Assembly (NCBI RefSeq): GCF_002931555.1
Contig: NZ_PSTZ01000005.1
Coordinates: 265,888 to 329,887 of the forward strand
Length of the DNA stretch: 64,000 nt
Direction of reading: 5' to 3'
Source: Pseudoclavibacter sp. RFBB5
GTDB taxonomy: Bacteria > Actinomycetota > Actinomycetes > Actinomycetales > Microbacteriaceae
The position numbers were made by a program, and so were the translations under genes. Shown piece by piece: positions 51,271-59,968 of the stretch (the first letter of the stretch is position 1; each line of letters opens with the position of its first letter). Below the pieces are notes generated by a model. That model was given only the letters and a program-made list of their open reading frames with translations, was not told the DNA's origin and ran no database searches.

Positions 51271-52497
51271 TCAGCGGTCGCGTCGCGCCCCTGCCTCAGG
51301 TTCGAAGGCGAGCACGAGGGGAGCCTCCCAGCCCTGCTCCGCGTACGCGCTCAGCACGCTCTCGCGCAGCTCGTCGACCTTCTCGGCTGGGTGCATCACG
51401 AACACGGAGCCGCCGAGGCCCGTGCCGGTCATGCGCGCGCTCGCGGCGCCGAGGTAGGTGGCCAGCTCCACGGTGAAGTCGATGCGCGCGGTCGAGACCT
51501 CGAAGTCATCCCGGAGCGACGCTTGCGACGCGGCGAGCAAATGATTGCGTTCCTCGGGCGTCTCGCCCGTGCGCATCAGCTTCGTGAACTCCAGCGTGCG
51601 AGCGATCTCGGAGACGACGTGGCGGGCGCGCCTGAAGACGACCTCGTCGAGCTTGTCCGCAGCCGCGTCGAGTTCAGCAGGTCGCACCTCGCGCAGCGTC
51701 TGGCAGCCGAGCGCCTCGGCAGCCCTGGCGCAGTCCTCGGCCCTCGATGCGAACTCCGCCGACCAGTTGCGGTGCGATTCCCGCGTGTCGATGAGCACGC
51801 GGACCAGGCCGGACTCGGCTGGTCGCGGCGCGGGAAGGATGGAGACGTCGGACCCGCGCGCGTCGAAGAAGACGTCCTCATCGCTGCGCGCGGCGTGCAC
51901 GGTGATGTGATCGCTCAGGCCGCCGGGCGCGCCGACGATGTCGGCCTCGGTCTGTCGGCCGATCTCCGCGAGCTCCTCGACGTTCATGCCGAGGCCCCAG
52001 AAGTCGTTGAGGGCCGTGCTGATGGTGGCGCACACGGAGGCGGAGGAGGCGAGGCCAGCCCCGATGGGCACGTCCGTCGTCAGGAAGATGTCGAGGCCGG
52101 TGCCCAGAAAGAAGGGCACCCCGGGGTCCGTCTCGTCGTCGTCGCCGCGAGTGCCTTCCGGCGGGTTCTCGCGAGCGAAGCGCAGCATGCTCGAGACCGC
52201 TCCGAGCGGGTACGCGCGCCAATCCTTGGTGGGGATCTCCGAGGAGATCGACCGCAGGTCGGTCACAGCTTCCTCGGTGGAGAGATCGGTGACGATGCGG
52301 ATGCGGCCGTCGTCACGCGGCGCGATCGCCGCGCTCGAGCGGAGGGGGATGGCGCACCCGTAGCCGACGCCATCCTGCAGGTCGGTGTGGTCGCCCATGA
52401 TGCTGACGCGACCCGGCGCGGACCAGACTCCGAGGGGTTCGCGCTCGAAGGCGGCCCGAAAGCCCTCACAGACGATCGTCGTCAGGTCTCTGCTCAT
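51271..52497 (-). CDS. galactokinase-like GHMP kinase
   Basis: A 408-residue GHMP kinase. The sugar-binding signature near the N-terminus is APGRVSIMGDHTDLQDGVGY (compare the galactokinase type GRVNxIGEHTDY), the phosphate-binding loop is VPIGAGLASSASVCATI, and the C-terminal motif is ARMTGTGLGGSVFVM. Substitutions in the signature (Gly-Asp for Gly-Glu, Leu-Gln for Tyr-Asn) suggest a substrate other than galactose. It converges on the LacI gene. No galactose pathway partner is seen, so I give no symbol. A minus-strand TAGAAT (52563-52558) may be its -10 box. Confidence 0.85.
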   Translation of the reverse strand: MSRDLTTIVCEGFRAAFEREPLGVWSAPGRVSIMGDHTDLQDGVGYGCAIPLRSSAAIAPRDDGRIRIVTDLSTEEAVTDLRSISSEIPTKDWRAYPLGAVSSMLRFARENPPEGTRGDDDETDPGVPFFLGTGLDIFLTTDVPIGAGLASSASVCATISTALNDFWGLGMNVEELAEIGRQTEADIVGAPGGLSDHITVHAARSDEDVFFDARGSDVSILPAPRPAESGLVRVLIDTRESHRNWSAEFASRAEDCARAAEALGCQTLREVRPAELDAAADKLDEVVFRRARHVVSEIARTLEFTKLMRTGETPEERNHLLAASQASLRDDFEVSTARIDFTVELATYLGAASARMTGTGLGGSVFVMHPAEKVDELRESVLSAYAEQGWEAPLVLAFEPEAGARRDR

Positions 52498-52658
52498 CTC
52501 GTCACCGTTTCTCAGGCATGGGCGAATGGGCGTCCGCCCCTGTGCATGCGCAGGCCGATTCTAATAACTGCGTCCTGAACGAGTGCCGAAACTCCAGCGG
52601 ACGAGCCGCGCATCCTACGGAACGGGCCTTCCATCTGGTCGGGACTGGTCTCGCGTGC

Positions 52659-52850
52659 TAGAGTCGGACCTTCGTGGGTCCTATTTCCCACAATCGTCGT
52701 ACCGTTTGTTGTTCGAGGGCACCTTTCCTGCCTCGGCACGATTTCACGAGTTGCGGCGAACGGGCACATTCGCCCGCATCATCGCCGCAAGAGCGCAGCA
52801 CTCGAGTGTTGTGCGTTCTCTGCGTGCTGATTGAAAGGCAAGACCTCCAT
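52659..52850 (+). promoter_or_regulatory. -10 box and long structured 5' leader of the DEAD-box helicase gene
   Basis: TAGAGT (52659-52664) would give a leader of about 180 nt. It holds three hairpins: GTGGG/CCCAC (52674-52691), a strong one with TTGCGGCGA/TCGCCGCAA outer and CGGGC/GCCCG inner arms (52751-52790), and 52795-52814 centred on CTCGAG. AAAGG precedes the ATG. Long leaders of this kind occur on cold-induced helicase mRNAs. The rest of the 353-bp gap (52498-52658) has only the possible kinase promoter. Confidence 0.55.
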
Positions 52851-54392
52851 ATGACGGAAACAACCTCAACTTTCGCCGAGCTCGGCGTCCCCAAGTCCCT
52901 CGTGAGCGTGCTCGATGCAGCAGGCAAGCGCGAAGCCTTCCCCATCCAGCAGTCCACACTCCCGAGCACCCTCGCAGGCCGCGACGTCCTCGGCCGTGGC
53001 AAGACAGGCTCCGGCAAGACGCTCGCGTTCGCGATCCCGCTCGTCGCCCGCCTCGCCGGTGCCGTGTCCGGTGGCAAGCGCCGCCCGGGCCGTCCGCTCG
53101 GCCTCGTGCTGCTTCCCACCCGCGAGCTCGCAACCCAGGTCGCAGCGGTCATCGAGCCGCTCGCCAAGGCCGCAGGCCTCACCGTGACCACCGTCTTCGG
53201 CGGCGTCTCGCAGCGCCCGCAGGAGACCGCGTTCCGCAACGGCGTCGACATCGTCGTGGCCTGCCCCGGACGCCTCGACGACCTCATGAAGCAGCGCATC
53301 GTGAACCTCGACGCCGTCGAGGTCACCGTGCTCGACGAGGCCGACCACATGGCCGACCTGGGCTTCCTGCCCGTCGTCACGCGCATCATGAACGCCACGC
53401 CGCAGAGCGGGCAGCGCCTCCTCTTCTCCGCCACGCTCGACAACGGCGTGGACAAGCTCGTCAAGAAGTTCCTCAACGACCCGATCCTCCACTCGGTGGA
53501 CGAGTCGAACTCGCACGTCGCCGCCATGACGCACCACGTCTACGAGACGGAGACGCCCGAGGCGAAGACGGCGCTCGTGCACGCCCTCGCCAGTGGCAAG
53601 GGCCGCCGCATCATGTTCATGCGCACCAAGCACCAGGCGAAGAAGCTCGCCAAGCAGCTGACCGCTGCCGGCATCCCGGCCGTCGACCTGCACGGCAACC
53701 TCTCGCAGAACGCCCGCGACCGCAACCTCGCGGCGTTCTCCGGCGGCGAGGTCAACGTGCTCGTCGCGACCGACGTCGCCGCACGCGGCGTGCACGTCGA
53801 CGCCATCGAGCTCGTCGTCCACGTCGACCCGCCGGCAGAGCACAAGGCGTACCTGCACCGCTCCGGCCGCACGGCACGCGCGGGCTCCGAGGGCGACGTC
53901 GTCACCCTCATGCTCCCGAGCCAGCGCAAGGACACGGAGATGCTGCTCCGTCGCGCGAAGATCGGCGTGACCCCGCAGCGCGCCAACGTCAACTCGCCGT
54001 TCGTGGCCGAGCTCGTCGGCGAAGTCGCCCCGACCGTGCGCCCCGTTCCGGGTGGACCGGGATCCGGCAACGTCGAGGTCAGCCAGGGCCGCGGCACCTC
54101 GCAGGGAGCGAACGCGCGCCGCAAGCGCGACAACGCCTCCTCGCGTGGTGGCGCATCGCGTGGCGGATCGAGCACCGGCGGTGGCCGTGGCCGCGGCGGG
54201 TCCTCATCGCAGACCTCCTCCGCGTCGTCCGCGTCGCGCCCCGCGCGCGCGCAGGGTGGAGAGGGTGCAGCCCAGGGCCAGCGCCGCGGCGAGGGTCGCC
54301 CGCGCCGCGCAGGCACCACCTCCGCAGCGGCTCCGTCGCGCGGTGGCGGCGAGCGCGGCTCGCGTCGCGCCAGCTGGTCCTCCGGGCAGTAG
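52851..54392 (+). CDS. DEAD-box RNA helicase with RG-rich tail
   Basis: A 513-residue RNA helicase of the RhlE/DeaD type. Q motif FPIQQSTLPSTLAGRD, motif I GKTGSGKTLAFAIPL, motif Ia PTRELATQVAAV, DEAD box (VLDEADHMADLGF), motif III FSATL, then ATDVAARGVHVDAIELVVH and HRSGRTARAG. The last ~130 residues are Arg/Gly/Ser-rich (SRGGASRGGSSTGGGRGRGG), a typical RNA-binding tail. It probably unwinds RNA in ribosome assembly or mRNA decay, perhaps in the cold given its leader. It is unrelated in function to the flanking sugar genes. Confidence 0.94.
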   Translation: MTETTSTFAELGVPKSLVSVLDAAGKREAFPIQQSTLPSTLAGRDVLGRGKTGSGKTLAFAIPLVARLAGAVSGGKRRPGRPLGLVLLPTRELATQVAAVIEPLAKAAGLTVTTVFGGVSQRPQETAFRNGVDIVVACPGRLDDLMKQRIVNLDAVEVTVLDEADHMADLGFLPVVTRIMNATPQSGQRLLFSATLDNGVDKLVKKFLNDPILHSVDESNSHVAAMTHHVYETETPEAKTALVHALASGKGRRIMFMRTKHQAKKLAKQLTAAGIPAVDLHGNLSQNARDRNLAAFSGGEVNVLVATDVAARGVHVDAIELVVHVDPPAEHKAYLHRSGRTARAGSEGDVVTLMLPSQRKDTEMLLRRAKIGVTPQRANVNSPFVAELVGEVAPTVRPVPGGPGSGNVEVSQGRGTSQGANARRKRDNASSRGGASRGGSSTGGGRGRGGSSSQTSSASSASRPARAQGGEGAAQGQRRGEGRPRRAGTTSAAAPSRGGGERGSRRASWSSGQ

Positions 54393-54417
54393 TCAGCGCC
54401 AGACGCACAGCATCCCC

Positions 54418-54451
54418 GAACGGGCGGCCCGAGCAATCGGTCCGCCCGTTC
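54418..54451 (+). terminator. terminator after the DEAD-box helicase gene
   Basis: GAACGGGCGG (54418-54427) and CCGCCCGTTC (54442-54451) pair perfectly, extended inward by CCGA/TCGG. No U-tract. Confidence 0.75.
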
Positions 54452-54595
54452 GTGCTCTGCCCGCGCCGCTCGCCGGTCTGCCCGCATTCGGAGTCCATCC
54501 ACGTGGGAGATGCGGCTTTGATCGCGCAGGAAGCGGCAGCTCTCGTCTGGATGTGTGGATGCCACGGGCGCTGCGCAGGCAGGCGCTGAGTCGGC

Positions 54596-55267
54596 TCAGG
54601 CGGGGGAGTCGCTCACCAGGTGGGCGGTGAGGGCGTCGAGGTGGGCTCGCACGGCGGCCGCGCCGTCGTGCTCGAGCAGGGTGAGGTAGGCCTCGTGGTC
54701 GTCGGCCAGCCCCGTGGCCTCGTAGTGCTCGTGCGCTCCCGCCAGCAGCAGGCGGACCTCGCTCTCGAGTGATCGCGAGGCCTCGCTGATCCGGGGACTC
54801 CCGGCCGCGTCGACGATGGCCTGGTGCACGGCGGCGTGCGCCGCCTCGAGCAGGCGCCAGGACTGCGCATCGCTCGCCTCGATCTCCCGCAATCGGGCGA
54901 TCTTCGACTGGATCGGCTGCCGCACGGCCAGCGGCCACCCGCCTGCGTGCCTCGAGTTCAGGATGCGCACGGCCTCGGATTCGAGCGCGCAGCGCAGATC
55001 CTGCATGGCCCTGATCTCCGCGTCGTCGAGCTTCGTGACCTCGACCCCCTTGTAGGGAGCGGAGTGGACAAGCCGTTCCGCGGCCAGCGCGGCGAGGGCC
55101 GTGCGCACCGTGTGCCGCGACAGTCCGAACTCGTCCGCGAGGTGCTCCTCGCGCAGCGACTGGCCGCGGGCGTAGCTGCCCTCGAGGATGCGCTCGCGAA
55201 GCGTCGTGGCGAGCTTCGAGGCGGCGGTCAGTCGTGGCGTTGCGTCAGGCGCTCCAGCACGCGTCAT
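54596..55267 (-). CDS. GntR/FadR family transcriptional regulator (FCD type)
   Basis: A 223-residue regulator. The winged helix (residues ~15-80) shows LATTLRERILEGSYARGQSL and EHLADEFGLSRHTVRTAL, and the all-helical FCD ligand domain follows with LLEAAHAAVHQAIVDAAGSP and HEAYLTLLEHDGAAAVRAHLD; His residues there usually bind metal. The ATG overlaps the stop of the EamA transporter gene (ATGA), so the regulator is the second gene of a two-gene unit and probably controls that transporter. Confidence 0.9.
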   Translation of the reverse strand: MTRAGAPDATPRLTAASKLATTLRERILEGSYARGQSLREEHLADEFGLSRHTVRTALAALAAERLVHSAPYKGVEVTKLDDAEIRAMQDLRCALESEAVRILNSRHAGGWPLAVRQPIQSKIARLREIEASDAQSWRLLEAAHAAVHQAIVDAAGSPRISEASRSLESEVRLLLAGAHEHYEATGLADDHEAYLTLLEHDGAAAVRAHLDALTAHLVSDSPA

Positions 55268-56298
55268 CGCTGCTGCCGCTCCGCCGAATCTGCGTCCGGA
55301 TGGATGCCAGCCGCAGCCGTGCCCGTTGTCGCGCCGTTCACGGCGAGTCTCATCTTCGTCGCAGGTGAGAACCGCTGGAAGGCAGCGGTGGACCCCAGCA
55401 CCAGCACCACGATTCCCGCCGCGAGCACGATGAGGCCGAGGGCTTCGAGGCCCGCGAGCTGCTCGCGAAGCACGAGGAGCCCCAGGATGCTCGCGGTCAG
55501 CGGCTCCGCGAGCGTCAGTGTCGAGACGGTCGCTGCCTGCAGCTTCGCGAGGCCAGCCCCGAAGCACAGGTAGGCGATGGTCGTCGTGACGACACCGAGC
55601 CAGGCCGCGGTCGCGAGCCCGGCCGGCGTGAGCATCCACTCGGCCCCGCTCGCGAGGAGCAGGGGAACGCTGACGATGCCGGCGACACCGAAGACGACGC
55701 CCATGGTGCCGTCGGCGCTCCAGCCTCGGTTCATGAGCGCCTTCGCCGAGAGCGTGTAGACGCTGTAGCTCGCGCCGGCACCGATCGACGCCGCGATCCC
55801 GGCGAGGTTCGCTCCGCCCGCGTCTCCTGCGCCAGCCGCCGCGATGAGCGCGACGCCGAGGACGGCGATCGCGGTCGCGACGCCCCAGCTCAGTCCGGGA
55901 AAGCGGCGTTCGAGCGCCCACTGCAGCAGTCCCGTGAGGACCGGTGCTGATCCGAGCGCGAGGACGGTGCCGACTGCCACGCCGCTGCCTGCCGTGCCCG
56001 CGAAGAACAGCGGCTGGTAGAGGAGCACACCGAGCGCTCCCAGGGAGATCAGACCGAGATGGGCACGATTCGGTCGGCGGAGCCGGGCTGCGTCCGGCGT
56101 GAACTTCGCGGTTGTTCCGCGGGCTCCGCGGCGATGCCGCACGGCGAACAGCGCCCAGGCGCCGAGGAGCGTCCCGCCGATGGCGAGACGGGCGGAGCCC
56201 AGCGAGAACGCGCTCACCTCCGGCGCGCCGAGCGCCTGCGCCGTCCCGGTCGTGCCGAAGCAGACGGCGGCGAGGAGGACGAGGAGGAGAGGCACCAC
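55264..56298 (-). CDS. EamA/RhaT family transporter
   Basis: A 344-residue DMT-superfamily transporter with about ten membrane helices in two EamA repeats (first ~1-140, second ~160-300: AGIAASIGAGASYSVYTLSAKALM and LGVVTTTIAYLCFGAGLAKL). It probably exports metabolites such as amino acids. The start is placed at GTG 56298, 6 nt after a minus-strand AACAAT box; upstream in-frame codons would add 30 polar residues unlike the family. Co-transcribed with the FadR-type regulator. Confidence 0.87.
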   Translation of the reverse strand: MVPLLLVLLAAVCFGTTGTAQALGAPEVSAFSLGSARLAIGGTLLGAWALFAVRHRRGARGTTAKFTPDAARLRRPNRAHLGLISLGALGVLLYQPLFFAGTAGSGVAVGTVLALGSAPVLTGLLQWALERRFPGLSWGVATAIAVLGVALIAAAGAGDAGGANLAGIAASIGAGASYSVYTLSAKALMNRGWSADGTMGVVFGVAGIVSVPLLLASGAEWMLTPAGLATAAWLGVVTTTIAYLCFGAGLAKLQAATVSTLTLAEPLTASILGLLVLREQLAGLEALGLIVLAAGIVVLVLGSTAAFQRFSPATKMRLAVNGATTGTAAAGIHPDADSAERQQR

Positions 56299-56351
56299 GA
56301 ACAGATTGTTACACAATCCGTCGTGCGCGTGGGGTGCATCCGAAGACGAGT

Positions 56352-56382
56352 GATGGGCCCGGCCAGAACGGCCGAGCCCATC
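56352..56382 (-). terminator. terminator of the sugar porter gene
   Basis: GATGGGC (56352-56358) and GCCCATC (56376-56382) pair perfectly, with inner GGCC/GGCC arms around AGAAC. It lies 20 bp past the transporter stop. Confidence 0.65.
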
Positions 56383-56402
56383 GCTCATTGCTGCAGAGGG
56401 GG

Positions 56403-57854
56403 TTACTTCTTCGCGGTCGGAAGGAAGATCGCGCCGGTCGTGACGCCCTCATCCAGTGACTCGAGCGTGCGGCCGCGGGTCTCCGGGATCTGCGTTGCGA
56501 CGAAGATGAGCGCGACCACGTTCAGCGCGCCGAACAGGAAGAAGGTTCCAGTGATGCCCATTCCGTCGACGAGCGAGGGGAAGTACAGCGAGAGGAAGCC
56601 GTTCGCGACCCAGAGGAAGAAGATCGAGACGCCCATGCCGATGCCGCGCATGTGCAGCGGGAAGACCTCGGAGAGGTAGACCCAGACGGCCACGTTGAGG
56701 AACGTCTGCATCGACCCGACGAATGCGACGACGAGGAACAGGATGACCCAGGGGCGCAGCGGGTTGCCGACCTCGAGGAGCATCGAAGACAGGCCGATGA
56801 GCAGGTGGCAGATCGTCGTCAGCGTGAAGCCGATGATGAACGTCTTGCGGCGGTCGAACTTGTCCATGTAGGAGAGCGCGATGAATGCACCGACCACGGC
56901 GATGACGCCTGGCGCGATGTTGGCGATGAGGGCCGCGCTCGAGTCGAAGCCGGACTCGATGAGCACGATCTGGCCGTAGTACATGATCGAGTTGATGCCC
57001 GTGAGCTGCTGGGCGACACCGAGTCCGATGCCGACGAGCAGGATGCGCAGGAGCCACTTGTTCTTGAGGATGGCTGCGAAGCCGACCTGCTTCTCCTGGC
57101 CCTCTTCCAGCGCGACCTTCTCGACCTGTGCGAGCTCAGCTTCGGCGCGCTCGGGTGAGCGGACGGTCTTGAGCACCTCGAGCGCCTCGGCGTCGCGGCC
57201 CTTCTCGACGAGCCAGCGGGGTGATTCCGGCATGCGCAGCATGCCGAAGAAGAGGCAGATGGCCGGGATGGCGCAGATGGCGAACATGATGCGCCAGACG
57301 CCGTCGAGGTGTCCGAGCGTGTTGCCGAGGATGGCGTTGATGATGAACGCGGAGAGCTGTCCGATGACGATGGCGGCTTCGTTGCGGCCTGAGATCGACC
57401 CGCGGATCTCGTAGGGTGCCAGCTCGGCCAAGAAGACCGGGACGACCGTGGACGCTCCGCCGACGGCAAGACCGAGGAGGATGCGGCCGACGACGAGCAC
57501 CTCGAAGTTCGGGGTGAAGACGACGACGAGCGTGCCGAGGAAGAAGAGCACGGCGAGCATGATGATGGTCTTGCGGCGGCCCCAGCCGTCGGAGAGGCGG
57601 CCGCAGAAGATGGCGCCGATGGCGGCCGCGAAGACGAGCGAGCTCGTGACGACGCCTTCGGTGAGCGGCGTCAGACCGAGCTCCTCGGTCATGGGGTTCA
57701 GGGCGCCGTTGATGACACCGGTGTCGTAGCCGAAGAGGAGACCGCCGAAGCACGCGACGATCGAGATCAGCCCGAGCCGCGAACGGTGCGGCCCAGCTGT
57801 GAGGGGCGGAAGTGATTTCTCGGCGGTGTTGCCCGCCGGATGCGATGAGGCCAT
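56403..57854 (-). CDS. MFS sugar porter, probable myo-inositol transporter
   Basis: A 483-residue 12-helix sugar porter. Family motifs: GGLLFGYDTGVINGAL in helix 1, GRLSDGWGRRKTIIM, RILLGLAVGGASTVVPVFLAELAP, EIRGSISGRNEAAIVIGQL, PESPRWLVEKGRDAEALEVL, QQLTGINSIMYYGQ and PETRGRTLESLDEG. These match inositol/xylose porters such as the IolT group. Its promoter has an IolR-like box and the iol operon ends just upstream, so myo-inositol is the likely substrate (inference). AAGGA precedes the ATG. Confidence 0.92.
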   Translation of the reverse strand: MASSHPAGNTAEKSLPPLTAGPHRSRLGLISIVACFGGLLFGYDTGVINGALNPMTEELGLTPLTEGVVTSSLVFAAAIGAIFCGRLSDGWGRRKTIIMLAVLFFLGTLVVVFTPNFEVLVVGRILLGLAVGGASTVVPVFLAELAPYEIRGSISGRNEAAIVIGQLSAFIINAILGNTLGHLDGVWRIMFAICAIPAICLFFGMLRMPESPRWLVEKGRDAEALEVLKTVRSPERAEAELAQVEKVALEEGQEKQVGFAAILKNKWLLRILLVGIGLGVAQQLTGINSIMYYGQIVLIESGFDSSAALIANIAPGVIAVVGAFIALSYMDKFDRRKTFIIGFTLTTICHLLIGLSSMLLEVGNPLRPWVILFLVVAFVGSMQTFLNVAVWVYLSEVFPLHMRGIGMGVSIFFLWVANGFLSLYFPSLVDGMGITGTFFLFGALNVVALIFVATQIPETRGRTLESLDEGVTTGAIFLPTAKK

Positions 57855-57937
57855 TTGGACGTCCTTGTCGTGGATGCTGCGAGGTGGAGCAAGGTTGTGC
57901 GGTGCTGCTGGCGCGTCTTCTGCGAACGCGTGTCTTG

Positions 57938-57978
57938 ATGGTAACCGAAGAATGACGTGATGTGAATATGTCCTGACA
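57938..57978 (-). promoter_or_regulatory. promoter and IolR-like operator of the sugar porter gene
   Basis: Minus strand: TTCACA (57966-57961), 17 bp, TACCAT (57943-57938). The box TGTCCTGACA (plus, 57969-57978), a perfect TGTC-N2-GACA palindrome, lies 2 bp upstream of the -35. Confidence 0.65.
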
Positions 57979-57998
57979 AATTCGTCGGGAGTGACAAT

Positions 57999-58025
57999 GG
58001 CCCCGCAGCTCAGAGCTGCGGGGCC
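57999..58025 (-). terminator. terminator of the iol operon
   Basis: GGCCCCGCAGCTC (57999-58011) and GAGCTGCGGGGCC (58013-58025) form a 13-bp perfect inverted repeat just past the last gene of the operon. Confidence 0.8.
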
Positions 58026-58033
58026 ACACGGCG

Positions 58034-58906
58034 TCAGGAGGAGGCGACAAGCTCCCGGATCTTCTCGAGCTGGAACTTCGAGACCTCGTCGGCCCGCTCG
58101 TCCTCTGCGAAGACGTTCGAGACGATCAGCGCGTCCGGGCGGTCGAGGTACCCGACCTGCTTCAGCGTCGCGAAGAGCTCCGCGAAGTCGACGTCGCCGT
58201 CGCCGATGCGGAGGTGCTGGTGGATGCGCGCCTCGTTCCCTGGAGGGTTCGAGATGTAGCGCAGGCCGTGCGAACGGTGGTGGTCGAACGTGTCCGCCGT
58301 ATAGACGGCGCCGAGCCGCTCACCCAGTTCGGGGAGCAGCGTCCTCGCCCGGTCGCCGTAGTGGAAGGTGTGCGAGGCGACGTAGACGAAGCCCACGTTC
58401 TTGCTGTTCAGACCGCGGATGACGCGCCACCCCTCGAGCCCGTCCTCGACGAAGTCGTTGGGGTGCGGGTCGATGTTGAGCTGGATGCCCTCGCGCTCGA
58501 GGATCGGCAGCAGCGTCTCCATCGAGCGGTGGAAGGCGTCCTCCGACTCGTTGAACTGGGAGGGCTCTCCGCTGAACTCCGTGTTGATCACGGGGATCTC
58601 GAGCAGCGACGCCAACTCGATGACCCGCGTGAAGTTGCGGACCGCCGCGAGGCGGCCGGCTTCCTCCGGCCCCGAGATGCGCTGCACCGGCAGGATGGCG
58701 GGGATCTTGACCCCTGCATCCGCCGCCCGCTTCTTGAACTTCAGCGCGTACGCGTCGTCGGCCGACGGGTGGCGGAAGAACCAGGAGAAGTCGGGGTGGG
58801 GCGTGATCTGCAGGTGCTCGTAGCCGAGGCGGGCTGCGATGTCCGGGAACTCGAGGAAGCCGGCCTCGTGGTGGAACGGCGTCGGGTCCAGTGCGATGCG
58901 AACCAT
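58034..58906 (-). CDS. TIM-barrel sugar isomerase/epimerase family protein, IolH-like position
   Basis: A 290-residue xylose-isomerase-like TIM-barrel protein (MVRIALDPTPFHHEAGFLEF; INTEFSGEP, IQLNIDPHPNDFVEDG, FVYVASHTFHYGD, YTADTFDHHRSHGLR). It is the last gene of the iol operon, 12 bp after iolG. Proteins at this place in inositol clusters (IolH-like or inosose isomerases of the IolI type) interconvert inosose forms; the precise reaction is not shown by sequence. GAGGAG lies upstream of the ATG. It differs clearly from the isomerase at 47865-48869. Confidence 0.88.
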   Translation of the reverse strand: MVRIALDPTPFHHEAGFLEFPDIAARLGYEHLQITPHPDFSWFFRHPSADDAYALKFKKRAADAGVKIPAILPVQRISGPEEAGRLAAVRNFTRVIELASLLEIPVINTEFSGEPSQFNESEDAFHRSMETLLPILEREGIQLNIDPHPNDFVEDGLEGWRVIRGLNSKNVGFVYVASHTFHYGDRARTLLPELGERLGAVYTADTFDHHRSHGLRYISNPPGNEARIHQHLRIGDGDVDFAELFATLKQVGYLDRPDALIVSNVFAEDERADEVSKFQLEKIRELVASS

Positions 58907-58918
58907 GGGGGTCTCTCC

Positions 58919-59941
58919 TCACGCCTTGTCGTAGAACGCGGGGCGCTCGACCTGCTGGACCTCGACGATGCCACCGTCGAACGCCTTCACGCCGGCCTCG
59001 CAGGCGAGCGCGACGCGGTAGCCGTGCCACGCGTCCGGGCCGTCGATGGTTCCGCGGGCGACCGCATCCACCCAGCGCTGGATCTGCACGTCGTAGGCGG
59101 CCGCGAAGCGGGTCACGAACGAGCGGTGCTCCTCCTTCGCGAACGAGCCGTCCGACCAGGTCTGCACTCCGTTGGCCTGGCCGATGCGGGCGAGCCCGTT
59201 CGAGAACACTGCCTCGGTCGCGACCTGGTAGCCGAACTTGATGCTGACGTTCATCTCGACGTCGACGAGGATGCCGTTCTCGAGCTCCATGAGCACGAGG
59301 ATCGGCTCGCGGAGGCGCTCGGGCGAGTTCGGGTTGCGACGCATGTACTTGATCTCGATGCTGCGGATCTCGCTGCCCGCGAGCCACGGGATGACATCGA
59401 GTTCGTGCACGACCGAGTCGTTGATGAGCATGTCCTGCGTGTACGTCTCGGGCACGTCGGGGTTGCGGTGCACGGCGCGCAGCGCGAGCAGCTCGCCTGC
59501 CTCGCCCGAGGCGATGATCTCGCGCAGGCGGGCGTACTCGGCGTCGAAGCGGCGCATGAAGCCGAGCTGGATGAGCGGTCGGTCTGACGCGGCCATCTCG
59601 GCCTCGACGACGCGCAGGGACGACGCGGAGTCTGCCGTCAGCGGCTTCTCGCACAGGATGGGGAGCTTCGCCGCGAGGGCGGGCAGGAGCACGGGCTCGT
59701 GGAACTTGCCTGGCGTCGCGATGACCACCGCGTCGACGGCGTTCGCCGCGATGGCGTCCTCGATGCTCGTGAACCACTGCGCGCCCGGCGCGTTCTGCAG
59801 GGCCGCGGTGCCGCGTCCCTCGTCCGGCTCGATGACGGCCGAGACGATGGCACCGCTGATGCGCTTCGTGATGCGGGCGATGTGGTCTGCGCCCATGAGG
59901 CCGGCGCCGACGACGCCGACGCGGAGGTCAGTTGAAGTCAT
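58919..59941 (-). CDS. iolG: inositol 2-dehydrogenase (Gfo/Idh/MocA family)
   Basis: A 340-residue NAD-dependent dehydrogenase: Rossmann motif VGVVGAGLMGADHIARI, ILCEKPLTADSASS with the catalytic Lys in EKP, LGFMRRFDAEYARL, NDSVVHELDVIPWLAG with Asp/His in the substrate domain. Family and context (iolB, iolD, iolE in the same operon) fit oxidation of myo-inositol to scyllo-inosose, the first catabolic step. Length is typical. Stereoisomer specificity is not readable from sequence. Confidence 0.9.
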   Translation of the reverse strand: MTSTDLRVGVVGAGLMGADHIARITKRISGAIVSAVIEPDEGRGTAALQNAPGAQWFTSIEDAIAANAVDAVVIATPGKFHEPVLLPALAAKLPILCEKPLTADSASSLRVVEAEMAASDRPLIQLGFMRRFDAEYARLREIIASGEAGELLALRAVHRNPDVPETYTQDMLINDSVVHELDVIPWLAGSEIRSIEIKYMRRNPNSPERLREPILVLMELENGILVDVEMNVSIKFGYQVATEAVFSNGLARIGQANGVQTWSDGSFAKEEHRSFVTRFAAAYDVQIQRWVDAVARGTIDGPDAWHGYRVALACEAGVKAFDGGIVEVQQVERPAFYDKA

Positions 59942-59968
59942 GTCGATGGTTCCTGTTCTTCTCTGGCG

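Noticed and set aside
51271..52497. Calling the GHMP kinase a true galactokinase
   Set aside because: The sugar-binding signature carries several substitutions and no galactose pathway gene lies nearby, so only the family is assigned.
52512..52547. An 11-codon minus-strand frame (MHRGGRPFAHA) upstream of the GHMP kinase, as a leader peptide
   Set aside because: It has no run of a regulatory amino acid, its ATG is 10 nt from the TAGAAT box, and no downstream attenuator is visible.
52564..52580. A fourth IolR-like box (minus-strand TTCAGGAC) near the kinase promoter
   Set aside because: Only part of the consensus matches and the spacing to the -10 box differs from the three good sites.
58214..59587. 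A 457-codon plus-strand frame opposite the iol isomerase and iolG
   Set aside because: It crosses two well-supported minus-strand genes and has no domain or ribosome-binding site.
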